64,000 nt of DNA from Palaemon carinicauda. Taxonomy: Eukaryota; Arthropoda; Malacostraca; Decapoda; Palaemonidae. Every line of letters starts with the position of its first letter. Positions within the stretch are counted from its first letter, which is position 1. Of the stretch, positions 8,279 through 18,230 are shown piece by piece. The stretch is taken from the NCBI RefSeq assembly GCF_036898095.1, contig NC_090765.1, forward strand, positions 36,506,798-36,570,797, in the 5' to 3' direction. The position numbers and the translations under genes were made by a program. The notes under the pieces are model-generated. The model was not told the DNA's origin. It saw only the letters and a program-made list of their open reading frames with translations, and searched no databases.

Positions 8279-10412
8279 GTAAGGAAAGGGCTTTTGAACT
8301 TTTTATCATATCTCAAACTACTCAAGTTCCCATATAAACACAGTCCTTAGTTATTTCTGTGAACCTCCCTAAGCGTTCGTATTGTTTCTCAAAGCTAGTT
8401 AAATATCAATTTCTGCCCTAAAAGTAAAAAATTGCCAGTTTTTTCTCCTTGTAATAAATAGCCCTGCCCCTCTAATGTAGTATTGAGAGCATATGATGGT
8501 GTATGGCAATATTAGCGCATGGGTAAGTCATCAGCTTTGTCTCGGTTCTTTTATCACCTTTTCAAGATTAACATGTTTTACCCGCGCTTCAGTTTGAGAT
8601 ATTGTGTTTTAGGAAGTTTTGTAGGAACTCATTATTAGTTATTATAGATCAATAAGGGATGTGTTCTTGTGAGGGTTGTTCAACAGATTTATTCCATGGC
8701 AATGGTGAGCCTCATTCTCTTTGCATCAAATGCTGGTGGCCAAAGTTTGATATCAATAATCATGTGAAGAATGTAGTTCTCTCACAGATCCTCATATGAA
8801 GGACGATCTTCAGTTTGTGGCTGCCCATGTAAAAGATTCCAGTCATAAAGGAAAGGTATCCTTTAGTTCAGGAGAAACTCCAGAGAAGATTAGGCTAGTT
8901 AATTACTGTAGACGGGAGGTTGCTGATACCATCGCAGCTATTACCAAGATTGCGGGTCTTGATAGTAATGAGCTTGAAATCTTTTATTGATTTAGCTGTT
9001 AGTGCATTCTCAAGGGGCCAGCGAGCCTACAGTCAAAGGTAGTGATCATAGCCTAACCTGCCTTGTTTTGAATCTTAGGCTAGCTCCTCAAGGTATGCTT
9101 AGCAGTTCTGGTGTACCAAGTAGGGGTTCTGTTGGTACAAAACGAATTGTAGAGTTGATAGTCTCTTCTCAGGCCTTGCTCTCTCAAATTACTTAAGGTC
9201 CTACTATTGTAAAACACTGAAATTTCTGTGATCCAGACCTTATTTTACATTTATGATTGTGGTATATCGGGTAATAACGTCTTTAAAAAGTTCAACTAGA
9301 GTTGAGAAATTATTGCACCATGTCTGGTAAAAACACATTCCACACTGGATGAAAATGAAGCAGACTGCCCTCTACTTTTCACAAATTGTTGGTGTACCTG
9401 GTTAGGATTGGCAACTCTTACCTTATTAGACGTAGAATATTATTTATGTTTGAACCTGAAATGCTGCCTACAAAAAAAAAAAATCTTATCGTTTCTAGGT
9501 TTACCTCTTTTATTCTGACTTTGACTCGGGAAATTGAACATTGGAAAGTCGAATTCTGAACTTGTGTAAACCGAAGTGCTTCCATAACTAAATTACTTTA
9601 TTATGGAATTGACTTGATTAGCCCCTTTAGACAAATATTTGGATAAAAACAACGGCCCATCATGGGAGCTGACATTAGCATGTGTGTTTGAGCTTCAGTA
9701 ATATTCCTACTTCTCAAAGAATCAGATAATACATGATTTAAACATGAAATTTTTAAATATCAGTCAAATCACTTGGTTACCATATCAGAACTGATTTTAA
9801 ACTTTAAAGCCACCAAAATATTATACATTGAAAGTCCTTGAAATTTGCTCCTTGGTGTTGCCAGATTATCGAAAGTGCTGTTGTATAATGTGATCATAAA
9901 CAATTAAGAGACACGCTAGACATAGAAGGAAAAAAATCAGCTGCTTATAACAGTTAAAAAAAGGGAAAATTTAAGATTTTTAGGCTTAATCCTGCAAACT
10001 TGTATATTGTGTAGCACCCAAATTTTCACCCCACCCAAAAATATTATTTGTATCTCTTATAGTATGCGATTTCATTTAGCATAACATCTAGTTTGGTAAG
10101 TTAAAAATTCAAAGAGAATTATAAAAGTATCATTTTAATGACTTTTTCTTTATTACGTTTTTTATTTTTGTCAACAATAAAGGACTAATTTGTTTATTTT
10201 TAAAGCAGTGGACGATCAATTCTTGTCGTCTTGCCAATGGCTTTTGTTACAGATTAGGGAGAACTCTCTTTTTTTTTTTTTTCCCTTTTGTTATGGTTGA
10301 ATATTTTCAATGCTTTGAAGCAATAGCCCAATAATTTCAGGTATCAAAATATATAATTATATTCTTTGTATGGAATTTGAATTTGTTCTAACTTAGTTTT
10401 CTTTTTTGTCAG
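8279..10412 (+). other. Intron with a decayed gag-like relic
   Basis: An intron of 2.1 kb. About 8400-9200 is a degenerate repeat related to 48830-49400 (see the relic entry). The rest (9230-10412) is AT-rich, has short A and T runs at about 9471 and 10269, and holds nothing else I can identify. Confidence 0.7.
8400..9200 (+). mobile_element. Decayed DIRS/retroelement gag-like relic (copy 1)
   Basis: This stretch aligns by eye with 48830-49400. Shared strings include ATGGTGTATGGCAATAT, GTGAAGAATGTAGTT and ATGAAGGA followed by ATCTTCA. In the better-preserved relative the translated piece contains TCDLNNLCEEC, similar to TCQLEDRCEE in the DIRS gag at 120. Two short open frames remain (8796-8990 and 9002-9196), but no whole ORF. 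It is probably an old dispersed copy rather than a host exon. Confidence 0.45.
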
Positions 10413-10593
10413 TAACGAAAAAGAGAGAGATCGACACATGGCGCCATATTTGTGAGGCTTTAGGAACAGTAAGGTGCCTGAGGTCCGTAGTGCTCCCTCC
10501 ATGTATGCCTGAGGTGTTACATCTGCTTCTTAGCAACTGCAAAAACATTACTTCAATTACAGCTGCGGATATAAGTTCATCATCAGATATTGA
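10413..10593 (+). CDS. Host gene exon d (copy 1): start of leucine-rich repeats
   Basis: The acceptor TTTTTTGTCAG and donor GTAAGTG flank 181 nt that join in phase to the exon ending at 8278 (one base) and to the exon at 12383 (two bases left). The peptide has LRR-like spacing: VRCLRSVVLPP, then LHLLLSNCKNITSITAADI. The N-terminal part (KKREIDTWRHICEAL) is a charged helix. Copy 2 differs by one residue (Ala to Val in ITAAD). Confidence 0.88.
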
Positions 10594-10789
10594 GTAAGTG
10601 CCACTAATTTATGAAATTATATAAAATTTTAGTTATTTCCATGAATCTTAACTTTAAATCATAAGCTGTTAATTTACAAGTGCATGCTTCATGACCTTCG
10701 AATAAATGTAAACACACCTGGAAGAGACTGCAGGAACTGGCCTATGATGCTATTTACCTTATGTATTATATCTTTTGTAGAAAGTGTCT

Positions 10790-11150
10790 TTTTGTCTGTA
10801 TACCAAACTGTGACCAAGTTGTGGAAGGGTCTTCCTAATCAGATAGTTGAATCGGTGGAACGTCAAAAGTTCAAACTTGCAAAGAATGTTTTTAGGTTGA
10901 ACAGGATGACATACTGCGTCTCTTTTTATAATTCAAGTATGAAAGATCTATTTTAATGTTGTCACTGTTCTTGAAGTGTTTAGATTTAATTGTTCATTAC
11001 TTCTCTTGTAGTTCATTTCCTTATTTCCTTCCCTCACTGAGCTATTGTTCCATGTTGGAGCTCTTGGGCTTATAGCATCCTGCTTTTCTAACTAAGGTTG
11101 TAGCTTAGCTAATAATAATAATAATAATAATAATGATAATATTTTCTTTT
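10790..11150 (+). mobile_element. 3' fragment of a CR1/Jockey-like LINE with (TAA)n tail
   Basis: The piece begins inside a C-terminal RT-like tail (KLWKGLPNQIVESV), the usual W-x-x-LP motif at the end of CR1/Jockey-type LINE proteins. The frame ends at 10954-10956. It runs through a noncoding end with CTTATAGCATCCTGCTTTTC and TTGTAGCTTAGC into (TAA)n. A related end is present antisense at 11717-12353 and at 36340-36650. Confidence 0.6.
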
Positions 11151-11263
11151 TCTTTATTATTATTATTATTATTATTAGCAAGACAGATTGTACAGATACA
11201 GTTACAATAGTGATTTTATTATGCTACAAAAATAAAATGATAATAATAATAGTAATAATAATA

Positions 11264-11322
<59 letters not shown>

Positions 11323-11325
11323 TAA
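11111..11325 (+). repeat. (TAA)n / (TTA)n microsatellites
   Basis: Three trinucleotide runs: TAA from about 11111, TTA about 11155-11178 and TAA about 11243-11325. Copy 2 is about 25 bp shorter over this interval (28100-28291). This is the main length difference between the two assembled copies. Confidence 0.9.
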
Positions 11326-11340
11326 TACAACTCTCTTTCT

Positions 11341-11480
11341 AACCCAAGGGGCCAAGTTCAGGTTCTGGCCACCTGGCCAGAGGGGTGTTGTAAAGAGGAG
11401 AGAGAAAAAACATTTGTTATTCTTAAGGTCGAAAGGCTCGTACTTCGAGAATGTTAGCACTTTAACTCTCAGATGATTAT
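11341..11480 (+). repeat. Dispersed repeat related to the exon-mimic element
   Basis: Contains GTACTTCGAGAATGTTAGCAC and ACTCTCAG in the same order as the 44-base piece at 7279-7322 (ACTTTGAGAACATGAGCAC). It lacks the GTAAGT donor after CTCAG. Likely a diverged or solo end of the same repeat family. Confidence 0.4.
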
Positions 11481-11694
11481 TGATAGATTTTATTAACAAA
11501 ATTTTGTTTCTATTCTGAGTTGCTTGCTTATCAACTGATTATATAGGCCCCAAGAAGTTTTTGACTTACATTATTGTCTTTTCATGAAAATGTAGCATTG
11601 AATTTTGTGAGCTAAAAACAAAAATTGGACCATTGTATATAAAGAAAACAAAATAATTACTTACATATGAATAGTACACATTTATTAGATTAAT

Positions 11695-12353
11695 ATTATT
11701 ATTATTATTATTATTATTAAATGCTAAGCTACAACCCTAGTTGGAAAAGCAGGATGCTATAAGCCCAGGGGCCCCAACAGGGAAAATAGCTCAGTGAGGA
11801 AAGGAAGCAAGGAAAAATAAAATATTTTAAGAATAGTAACAACATTTAAATAAATATTTCCTATATAAACAATAAAAACTTCAACAAAACAAGAGAAAGA
11901 GAAACTAGATACAACAGCGTGCCTGAGTGTACCCTCAAGCAAGAGAACTCTAACCCAAGACAGTGGAAGGCCATGGTACAGAGGCTATAGCACTACCCAA
12001 GACTAGAGAACAATGGTTTGATTTTGGAGTGTCCTTCTCCTAGAAGAGCTGCTTACCATAGCTAAAGAGTCTCTTCTACCCTTACCAAGAGGAAAGTAGC
12101 CACTGAACAATTACATTGCCGTAGTTAACCCCTTGGGTGAAGAAGAATTGTTTAGTAATCTCAGTGTTGTCAGGTGTATGAGGACAGAGGAATATCTTTA
12201 AAGAATAGGCCAGACTATTCGGTGTCTGTGTATGCAAAGGGAAAGAACCGTAACCAGAGAGAAGGATCCAATATGGTACTGTCGGGCCAGTCAAAGGACC
12301 CCCTAACTCTCTAGCGGTAGTATCTCAACGGGCGGCTGGTGCCCTGGCCAACC
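11695..12353 (-). mobile_element. Antisense decapod-type LINE/SINE 3' element with (TAA)n tail
   Basis: Read on the minus strand it starts near GTTGGCCAGGGCACC and GTTGAGATACTACCGC. It continues through a stretch with no coding capacity and ends in CTTATAGCATCCTGC, GTTGTAGCTTAGC and (TAA)n at 11695-11720. I recognise the ending as one that recurs in decapod crustacean sequence; that is memory, not a search. It forms an inverted pair with 10990-11150. It ends 29 bp before the host exon at 12383. Confidence 0.6.
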
Positions 12354-12382
12354 TACTAAAAATCTAAATCCATTTATTTCAG

Positions 12383-12503
12383 GTTTGATCCTGCCTATTT
12401 TATGGAAGCTCCAAAACTAAAGGAGATCAGAATAGGATCAGCTCAAGGCCTCTCGTTTACTACAAATTTCAATTTTATCAAGTTGCCAGATCTGAAAATC
12501 TTA
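12383..12503 (+). CDS. Host gene exon e (copy 1): leucine-rich repeats
   Basis: The acceptor TTATTTCAG and donor GTAAGTATT bound 121 nt. One base completes the Glu codon from exon d and forty codons follow, ending in phase 0. The peptide shows LRR spacing (APKLKEIRIGSA, then KLPDLKIL). It continues exactly in phase at 44601 (VIKGFAG). In this assembly the intron between the two is about 32 kb, inflated by the duplicated contig overlap. It holds the family A DIRS insertions. Confidence 0.9.
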
Positions 12504-13123
12504 GTAAGTATTGTTTCTTCATTATTTTTATGAATCTTACCTCCAGGTTATATTGCTTTCATCTGAGAGCATACCCCCTCCTCTGATGATTTTTTAGGGA
12601 TAAGACAAGTAAAATATTTGTAATAACAGCTTTACTAAAAGCTCTTAGTATTGTTAGTTATCGCTTGGATGTGTAAATGCGTTTGTTTGCTCATAGTGAT
12701 TGTCGATGAAACGTAAACAAAGCAATGTTTTCTGTTCTAGGTAGCATTAATTAGGAAAAACTTTATATAGAATTGCTCTTATTCCAATTATTTTGAATTA
12801 CTAAGGATGAAGTAAAACAAAATAATAGCATTATTATTTCATAACCAATACTTGGTAAGATATCTCTTGCTGTAAAAGCTAACTTATACACAGATGTGTA
12901 AATGCATTCGTTTGTTTGTTATGATCGGTGATGGAATGTAACAAAGCAATGGTTTCGGCTTTATGTTGCGTGTTTAGCAAAAGCATGATATAAAATGGTC
13001 TTTGTTTAATTTATTTTGGATTTCTAAGTACTTTATACAACAAAAGTTAGCCTATGCACTAATGGTCGTCTTATGAGCGAAATATATGATATGTTTCTGC
13101 TTGTGCTATATATAGCAAGACTA
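12504..13123 (+). other. Intron with a diverged tandem duplication
   Basis: The stretch around 12600-12780 is repeated in diverged form at about 12840-13000 with a period near 225 bp. Both carry GATGTGTAAATGC followed by CGTTTGTTTG or CATTCGTTTG and AACAAAGCAATG. No coding potential. Confidence 0.55.
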
Positions 13124-13299
13124 TTTTCAATATTAAACTTACCCGATAATCATGTAGCTGTCAACTCCGTTGCCCGACAGAATTCTACGGAAGGGATACG
13201 CCAGCGATCGCTATACAAGAGGGGGGTGTACTCACAAGCGCCACCTGTGGCCAGGTACTGCAGTACTTCTTGTTGACACCACCTCAATTTTTCCTCTGT
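13124..13299 (+). repeat. Left terminal repeat, DIRS family A copy 1
   Basis: This is the reverse complement of the right terminal repeat seen complete at 35706-35904. It includes ACTTACCCGATAATCATG near the outer end and the palindrome GCGATCGC at 13204-13211. Confidence 0.88.
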
Positions 13300-13634
13300 C
13301 GTGCCTCCGACTAGACCTATATGGATACGCTGTTGATTCTGGAGTTTTTTGCTCACGATTTGGTGATGTATTTGCTCTAGAGTTTAGCTTTCGCTATTCA
13401 GGAAGTTTTACTTTATGCGGTGAGAGATTTTAAACGTAGTTTATTTGATCTAGTGTTTAGTCTCTTTCCAGCCACTGAATTATTTATCTTTCATTAGATT
13501 TTTCTGTTACATTGTAATTCTGTTTTCGCAATTACTAACTTTTAAGGAAGGATAGAATTGCGTGTTTCAGGTACAAACCACTTAAAGTTTCGAGTTCAGT
13601 GAAATAAGTGCAAACAGAAAATCAAAAGTGATAA

Positions 13635-14735
13635 GTGATTAGCGCAAAGTGTGTCAGTGTTGTGCGTGAGGGTACTTCTGTGCGTGCCAGTCGTCCTCCC
13701 AGTCCGGGACCTCTTGCAAGCTCCCAAGCCCAGGGGAGAAGCAATGTCGAAGGGCAAAAGGGTTCGCCAGGCCTTGATCGGCGCACAGAAGTATCCTCGG
13801 TGGTTGCGGGCGTGTCTTACAGAGACCGTCACTCCCACCCGCAGACGATTGAGCCCTTATTTTGCTCGTCTGCAGAAGAAATTTCGGGGAGAAAACGCTG
13901 GACTCAGGTCTCAAGACCTCTTAAACGTAAAGTCCAGACCTCTAGAGTTCAACAACCCGGATGCAGTCATTGGGTTAGCTCTGACTCTCCGCAGTTATCA
14001 GGTGACTGCACACCTCCTAAGAGAGGTAAGGCGATGCCTCAACAGACCTCATCTTCTGTTAAGGCTTTGCCTCAACAGACCTTATCGTCTGTTGATCCCA
14101 AGATGACTTTGCTGCAGTCCATGCAGTCGCAGCTTGCGGTCTTAATGCGTGAGTATCAGGCTGAGAAGGTTACACCTCCTCCTGCGAGCGCTCCGCCTCA
14201 CCGCAGTCCAGTCTGCCAGGCGTACGAAGTTGAGGTTCCTCAAGCTACCTTACCGCGTTCGGAGTTGCCAGTTACCAGCGTTGTGCAGCAACCTCAACCT
14301 TCCTTAAGGCAACCTCAACAATGGGAGCAGGAGTCTTATGCCTTGAGGCAAGATTTTCTTGCAGTTAGACCATCTTTGAGGCTACAACCTTTTGAGGTAC
14401 GACAACCTCTACCATCCTTGAGGCAGCCACCTCAGCTCTCGCAGCTGCTACCTCAACTTTCCTCAAGGCGAGAGCCTCAACTCTTGAGGCTAGCTCCTCA
14501 GGAACCTCAACTCGTGAGACAGGAACTGCGTTCTGCGCAGCCGCTACCTCAACTCTCGCAGCTCACACCTCAAGAACCTCAACTCGTGAGTCAAGAGCCT
14601 CTCTCTGCGCAGCCACCTCAACCCTTGAGGCAAGCGCAACTCTTGAGGCAGGAACCTCATGCTATGAGTCAGCCACCTCAACGCATGCATCTGCCACTTT
14701 CTCCTCAACTTGAGCCTCTTCCCATTCAACTTTGA
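13635..14735 (+). pseudogene. Gag-like N-terminal block, DIRS family A copy 1
   Basis: A 366-residue open frame. The first third matches family B gag in a single phase (ASRPPSPGPLASSQAQGRSN, then CSHWVSSDS and PPKRGKA). The rest becomes a Pro/Gln/Leu-rich stretch built on PQLSQL and QEPQL-like repeats, ending at 14735. The zinc-like N-terminus seen in family B is absent; the frame begins within the homologous region. It stops abruptly at unrelated AT-rich sequence, so it is not a whole gag. An overlapping frame at 13651-14106 is a shadow. Confidence 0.6.
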
Positions 14736-15001
14736 AATAACAAATGACAATAATAACACCTCATTACTTTCATAACTTGCATTTGTAATCATATACATGT
14801 ATGCCTACACAAACATTATGATAATGGAGGTTATTCGTATTACTTAAATAAAAAAAATATATATGTATTCCTTGCAATATATTTTTAACAAATCGCAAAT
14901 ATGGCAAAATATCTTCAAAACAAAAATGAATCATGAGTTATGAATGTAATGTAAATATTATGTTGATATTAAAACCCCATGCAAGCATGCATGAAGTAAT
15001 G
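14736..15001 (+). other. AT-rich insert of unknown origin in DIRS family A copy 1
   Basis: Noncoding AT-rich sequence between the gag-like block and the hAT fragment. Nothing is recognisable. A shortened version is present in the insertion at 37003-43609 (about 39560-39690). Confidence 0.5.
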
Positions 15002-15206
15002 CAGTGTTGCCAACAGGGCGAGTTTCCCTGTCCTGAGGTGAAGTAGATTATAGATCGTATATTTAGTGCAGCTTAATTCTACGATTATCATGCCGGCTAT
15101 CAAATTCATCTACAAAACAGTCTAAATCAATTCCCTCGGCACGTGCACTTTCAATGGACAGTAATGCGATATTACTCAATCTAGCACTGGTCATGGAATT
15201 TCTGAG
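15002..15206 (-). pseudogene. hAT transposase C-terminal fragment (copy 1)
   Basis: On the minus strand a frame ending at 15063 reads ARLSNIALLSIESARA and then IDLDCFVDEF. This is the pattern of the C-terminal dimerisation region of hAT-type transposases and of host proteins derived from them (ZMYM/ZBED-like). Beyond the stop, CAGTGTTGCCAAC at 15002-15014 (+ strand) looks like a hAT terminal inverted repeat. So the 3' end of a hAT element sits inside the DIRS gag region. Only about 40-60 residues survive. Confidence 0.6.
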
Positions 15207-15243
15207 AAATGTTACACGCCATGCAACATGCTCTGCTTCTCTT

Positions 15244-15275
15244 ACAGCATGCTCTACATACAGCATGCTCTGCAT
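15244..15275 (+). repeat. 16-bp tandem repeat, 2 units (copy 1)
   Basis: Unit ACAGCATGCTCTRCAT, two copies. The same tract has three units at 32211-32258 and about thirteen at 39754-39961. Confidence 0.85.
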
Positions 15276-15538
15276 ACCTTACCGCATGCTTCTCAGTCAC
15301 ACATCTTTGGTTGTTGCCAACTCACTAGACTGTCAAGCAGTTTCATAACGTTGCCTTCTAGTCTGCTGCTTTTGCACCAGTGAAACCCTCACTGAGAGAA
15401 CTTAGCTTTTCTCGGATATGGTCCCTGTAGATGAGAAAGTGCTTTTCTCCCTCCTTCTGATATTCCCTTGAGGACTCTGTCATTTGGAGAGGAGCCTTTA
15501 GCTGCGTAGCCTCCTATGGACTTTTATTTAAGCATAAC

Positions 15539-15886
15539 ATGCTTCCAGGGAAGGTAATGGTTCCACTTCAGTCGCTAACCCCGTCTGTTACCACACCTGC
15601 TCCCATAGACCTAGAGCTGTGTTGCAAGACATGCAGTCCAAGCTTAGTCCTTGTTAGAGGATTTTTTTGTTTACGGAGTCAGTGTGTCACTGGGAAGACG
15701 TTCAACAACCAGCAGAAGTGACTTGTTGTGACGCAGTGCGGCAACCTCAGCAACCCGATAAGGAGTTGTCTGTACGACCCAGACAGTCTAGACAGCTTCG
15801 GGTTGTCACTGTACTTCCTCGCTTGCCCATGGTTGACAGTTCACAGACTGTGCAGCAGTACCATGATCTTGTGTCGGGCTCCGTCA
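15539..15886 (+). pseudogene. Second gag-like block, DIRS family A copy 1
   Basis: The DNA matches family B positions about 980-1483. Matching strings include CAGTCGCTAACCCCGTCTG, GACATGCAGTCCAAGCTT and ACAGACTGTGCAGCAGTACC. The coding phase is lost several times. Part of the gag region is therefore present twice in family A, once at 13635-14735 and once here. At 15886/15887 the gag sequence joins directly to the RT catalytic motif. Confidence 0.65.
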
Positions 15887-16617
15887 GACGACTGGCTTTT
15901 AAGAGCTCCCACAAGTCGTCGCTGTCTGGAGATTCTCAGATGGACTATGGATCTGACCAAGGAACTGGGCCTCCTGGTCAATTTTGAGGAGTCTCAGCTC
16001 GTCCCATCCCAGACCATTGTCTACCTGGGTATGGATCTTCAGAGTCGAGCTTTTCGGGCTTTTCCGTCGGCCCCAAGGATCTTCCAAGCCCTAGAATGCA
16101 TCCAGAGCATGCTGAGAAGGAACCGATGCTCAGTCAGGTAGTGGATGAGTCTAACAGGGACACTTTCATCGCTGGCCCTGTTCATCGTGTTAGGGAGACT
16201 CCACCTCCGCCCCCTTCAGTATCATCTAGCTGCTCACTGGATAAAGGACATGACGCTAGAGACGGTCTCAGTTCCTGTTTCCGAAGAGAGGAGGTCTTCT
16301 CTCGCGTGGTGTAAGAACAGCTTTCTTCTCAAGGAAGTCTACCTTTGGCTGTTCAGAAACCCGACCGCCGTCTCCTCTCGGACGCATCAGACACGGGCTG
16401 GGGTGCGACTTTGGACGGACAGGAATGCTCGGGAACATGGAATCAGGAGCAAAGGACACTTCACATCAATTGCAAGGAGTTGTTGGCGGTTCTTCTGGCC
16501 TTGATAAACTTCAAGTCCCTCCAGCTTAACAAGGTGGTGGAGGTGGACTCTGACAACACCACAGCCCTGGCTTACATCTTCAAGCAGGGAGGGACTCTTT
16601 TGTGGAAGTTGTTCTAG
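15887..16617 (+). pseudogene. Truncated RT plus RNase H start, DIRS family A copy 1
   Basis: Starts at GACGACTGG, the DDW of the RT YLDDW box, directly after the gag-like sequence. Everything from family B 1484 to 3186 (about 1.7 kb, most of RT) is missing. What remains includes VYLGMDL and then, after a stop near 16139 and shifts, the RNase H motifs SDASDTGWGATL, NCKELLAV and DSDNTTALAY. The frame ends at 16617. It cannot encode an active RT. Confidence 0.75.
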
Positions 16618-17033
16618 ATCGCAAGGGACCTCCTCATCTGGTCAAAAGATCGAAAGCTCACGCTGGTAACGAGGTTCATTCAGGGCGGTATGAATGTCAT
16701 GGCAGATCGCCTCAGCCGGAAGGGTCAGGTCATCCCCACAGAGTGGACCCTTCACAAGAGTGTTTACAACAGACTTTGGGCCCTGTGGGGTCAGCCAACC
16801 ATAGATCTGTTCGCTACCTCGATAACCTAGAGACTCCTGTTGTATTGTTCTCCGATTCCAGACCCAGCAGCAGTTCACGTGGATGCTTTTCTGCTGGATT
16901 GGTCCCATCTCGACCTGTATGCATTCCCGCCGTTCAAGATTGTCAACAGGGTACTTCAGAAGTTCTCCTCTCGCAAAGGGACACGGCTGACGTGGGTTGG
17001 CTCCGCTCTGGCCCGCGAGAGAATGGTTCATAG
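16602..17033 (+). other. Alternative open frame over RNase H/MT, family A copy 1
   Basis: 143 codons open in the phase that corresponds to the upward extension of the recombinase frame in family B (DRKGPPHLVKRS, NEVHSGRYECH). In the same stretch the RNase H/methyltransferase frame has stops at 16615 and near 16829. It ends just before the recombinase because of a one-base insertion near 16995. No known domain. Confidence 0.3.
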
Positions 17034-17580
17034 AGGTACTGCAATGGCTGGTCGACATTCCCAGGACTCTTCCTCAAGGAGTGAACCTTCTACGTCAACC
17101 TCACGTAAAGAAGGTACACCCAAACCTCCACGCTCTTCGTCTGACTGCCTTCAGACTTTCGAAAGACTCTCAAGAGCTAGGGGCTTTTCGAAGGAGGCAG
17201 CCAGAGCGATTGCCAGAGCAAGGAGAACATCCACTCTCAGAATCTATCAGTCTCAAAGGGAAGTCTTCCGTAGCTGGTACAAGACCAATGCAGTTTCCTC
17301 AACCAGTACCACTGTAACCCAGATTGCTGACTTCCTGTTACATCTAAGGAAAGTAAGATCCCTTTCAGCTCCTACGATCAAGGGTTACAGAAGTATGTTG
17401 GCAGCGGTTTTCCGCCACAGAGGCTTGGATCTTTCCACCAACAAAGATCTACAGGACCTCCCTAGGTCTTTTGAGACCTCAAAGGAACGTCGGTTGTCCA
17501 CTCCAGGCTGGAATCTAGACGTGGTCCTAAAGTTCCTTATGTCATCAAGATTTGAACCTCTCCAATCAGCCTCTTTTTAG
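16840..17580 (+). pseudogene. Methyltransferase-like domain fused in frame to recombinase N-terminus, family A copy 1
   Basis: 246 codons. The methyltransferase-like motifs (DAFLLDWSHLD, YAFPPFKIVN) come first. A one-base insertion near 16995, relative to family B, then brings the recombinase N-terminal region into the same frame (SRARGFSKEA, APTIKGYRSML). The frame ends at a TAG where family B has a Leu/Lys pair, before the catalytic residues. The insertion and the TAG are also present at 33820-34560 and 41521-42261. Confidence 0.75.
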
Positions 17581-18208
17581 GACCTCATTAAAAACTCTTT
17601 TCCTCGTGTGCTTGACAACAGCTAAAAGAGTAAGTGAGATCCACGCCTTCAGCAGGATCATTGTTTTCACATCTGAAACGGCTACATGTTCCTTGCAGCT
17701 CGGTTTTTGCTAAACGAGCTTCCTTCACGTCCTTGGCCTAAGTCGTTCGAGATCCCAAGCCTGTCCAACTTGGTGGGGAATGAAGTGGAGAGAGTACTTT
17801 GCCCAGTTAGAGCTCTTAGGTACTATCTAAAAAGGTCTTAACCTTTACGAGGACAATCAGAAGCCTTATGGTGTGCTATCAGGAAACCTTCTTTTCCAAG
17901 TTCTAAGAACTCAGTTTCTTACTATTCAGGCTTCTGATTAGGGAAGCACATTCTCATCTGAAGGAAGAAGACCTTGCTTTGCTGAAGGTAAGGACACATG
18001 AAGTGGAGCTGTGGCTACTTCAGTGGCCTTCAAACAGAACCGTTCTCTGCAGAGTGTTATGGATGCAACCTATTGGAGAAGCAAGTCAGTGTTCGCATCA
18101 TTCTATCTCAAAGATGTCCAGTCTCTTTACGAGTACTGCTACACCCTGGGACCATTCGTAGCAACGAATGCAGTAGTAGGCGAGGGCTCAGCCACTACAT
18201 TCCCATAA
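17581..18208 (+). pseudogene. Recombinase C-terminal remnant, family A copy 1
   Basis: Contains the recombinase catalytic region in several phases. The first Arg box (AKRVSEIHAF) comes soon after the TAG, with further stops near 17711 and 17840. The last block with FASFYLKDVQ holds the Tyr. A two-base loss near 18004 (GAAGTGGAGC against GAAGTGAGAGC in copy 2) puts the HxxR box out of frame with the Tyr block. Inactive. Confidence 0.75.
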
Positions 18209-18230
18209 TCCCATAACCTTTTAACCTTTC

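Larger units (their letters stand above)
13124..18230 (+). mobile_element. DIRS-like retrotransposon, family A, copy 1 (right end cut by the gap)
   Basis: The left terminal repeat starts at TTTTCAATATTAAACTTACCC. The element then carries a gag-like frame, a hAT transposase fragment, a 16-bp repeat, a second gag-like block, an RT remnant joined across a large deletion, RNase H, the methyltransferase-like domain and the recombinase. The contig ends at 18230 just after the recombinase stop. The complete version of this locus is at 30091-35904. It is defective: most of RT is missing and several frames are interrupted. Confidence 0.9.

Noticed and set aside
11210..11499. Frames of about 90 codons with poly-Asn or poly-Leu on both strands
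   Set aside because: They are translations of the (TAA)n/(TTA)n microsatellite.
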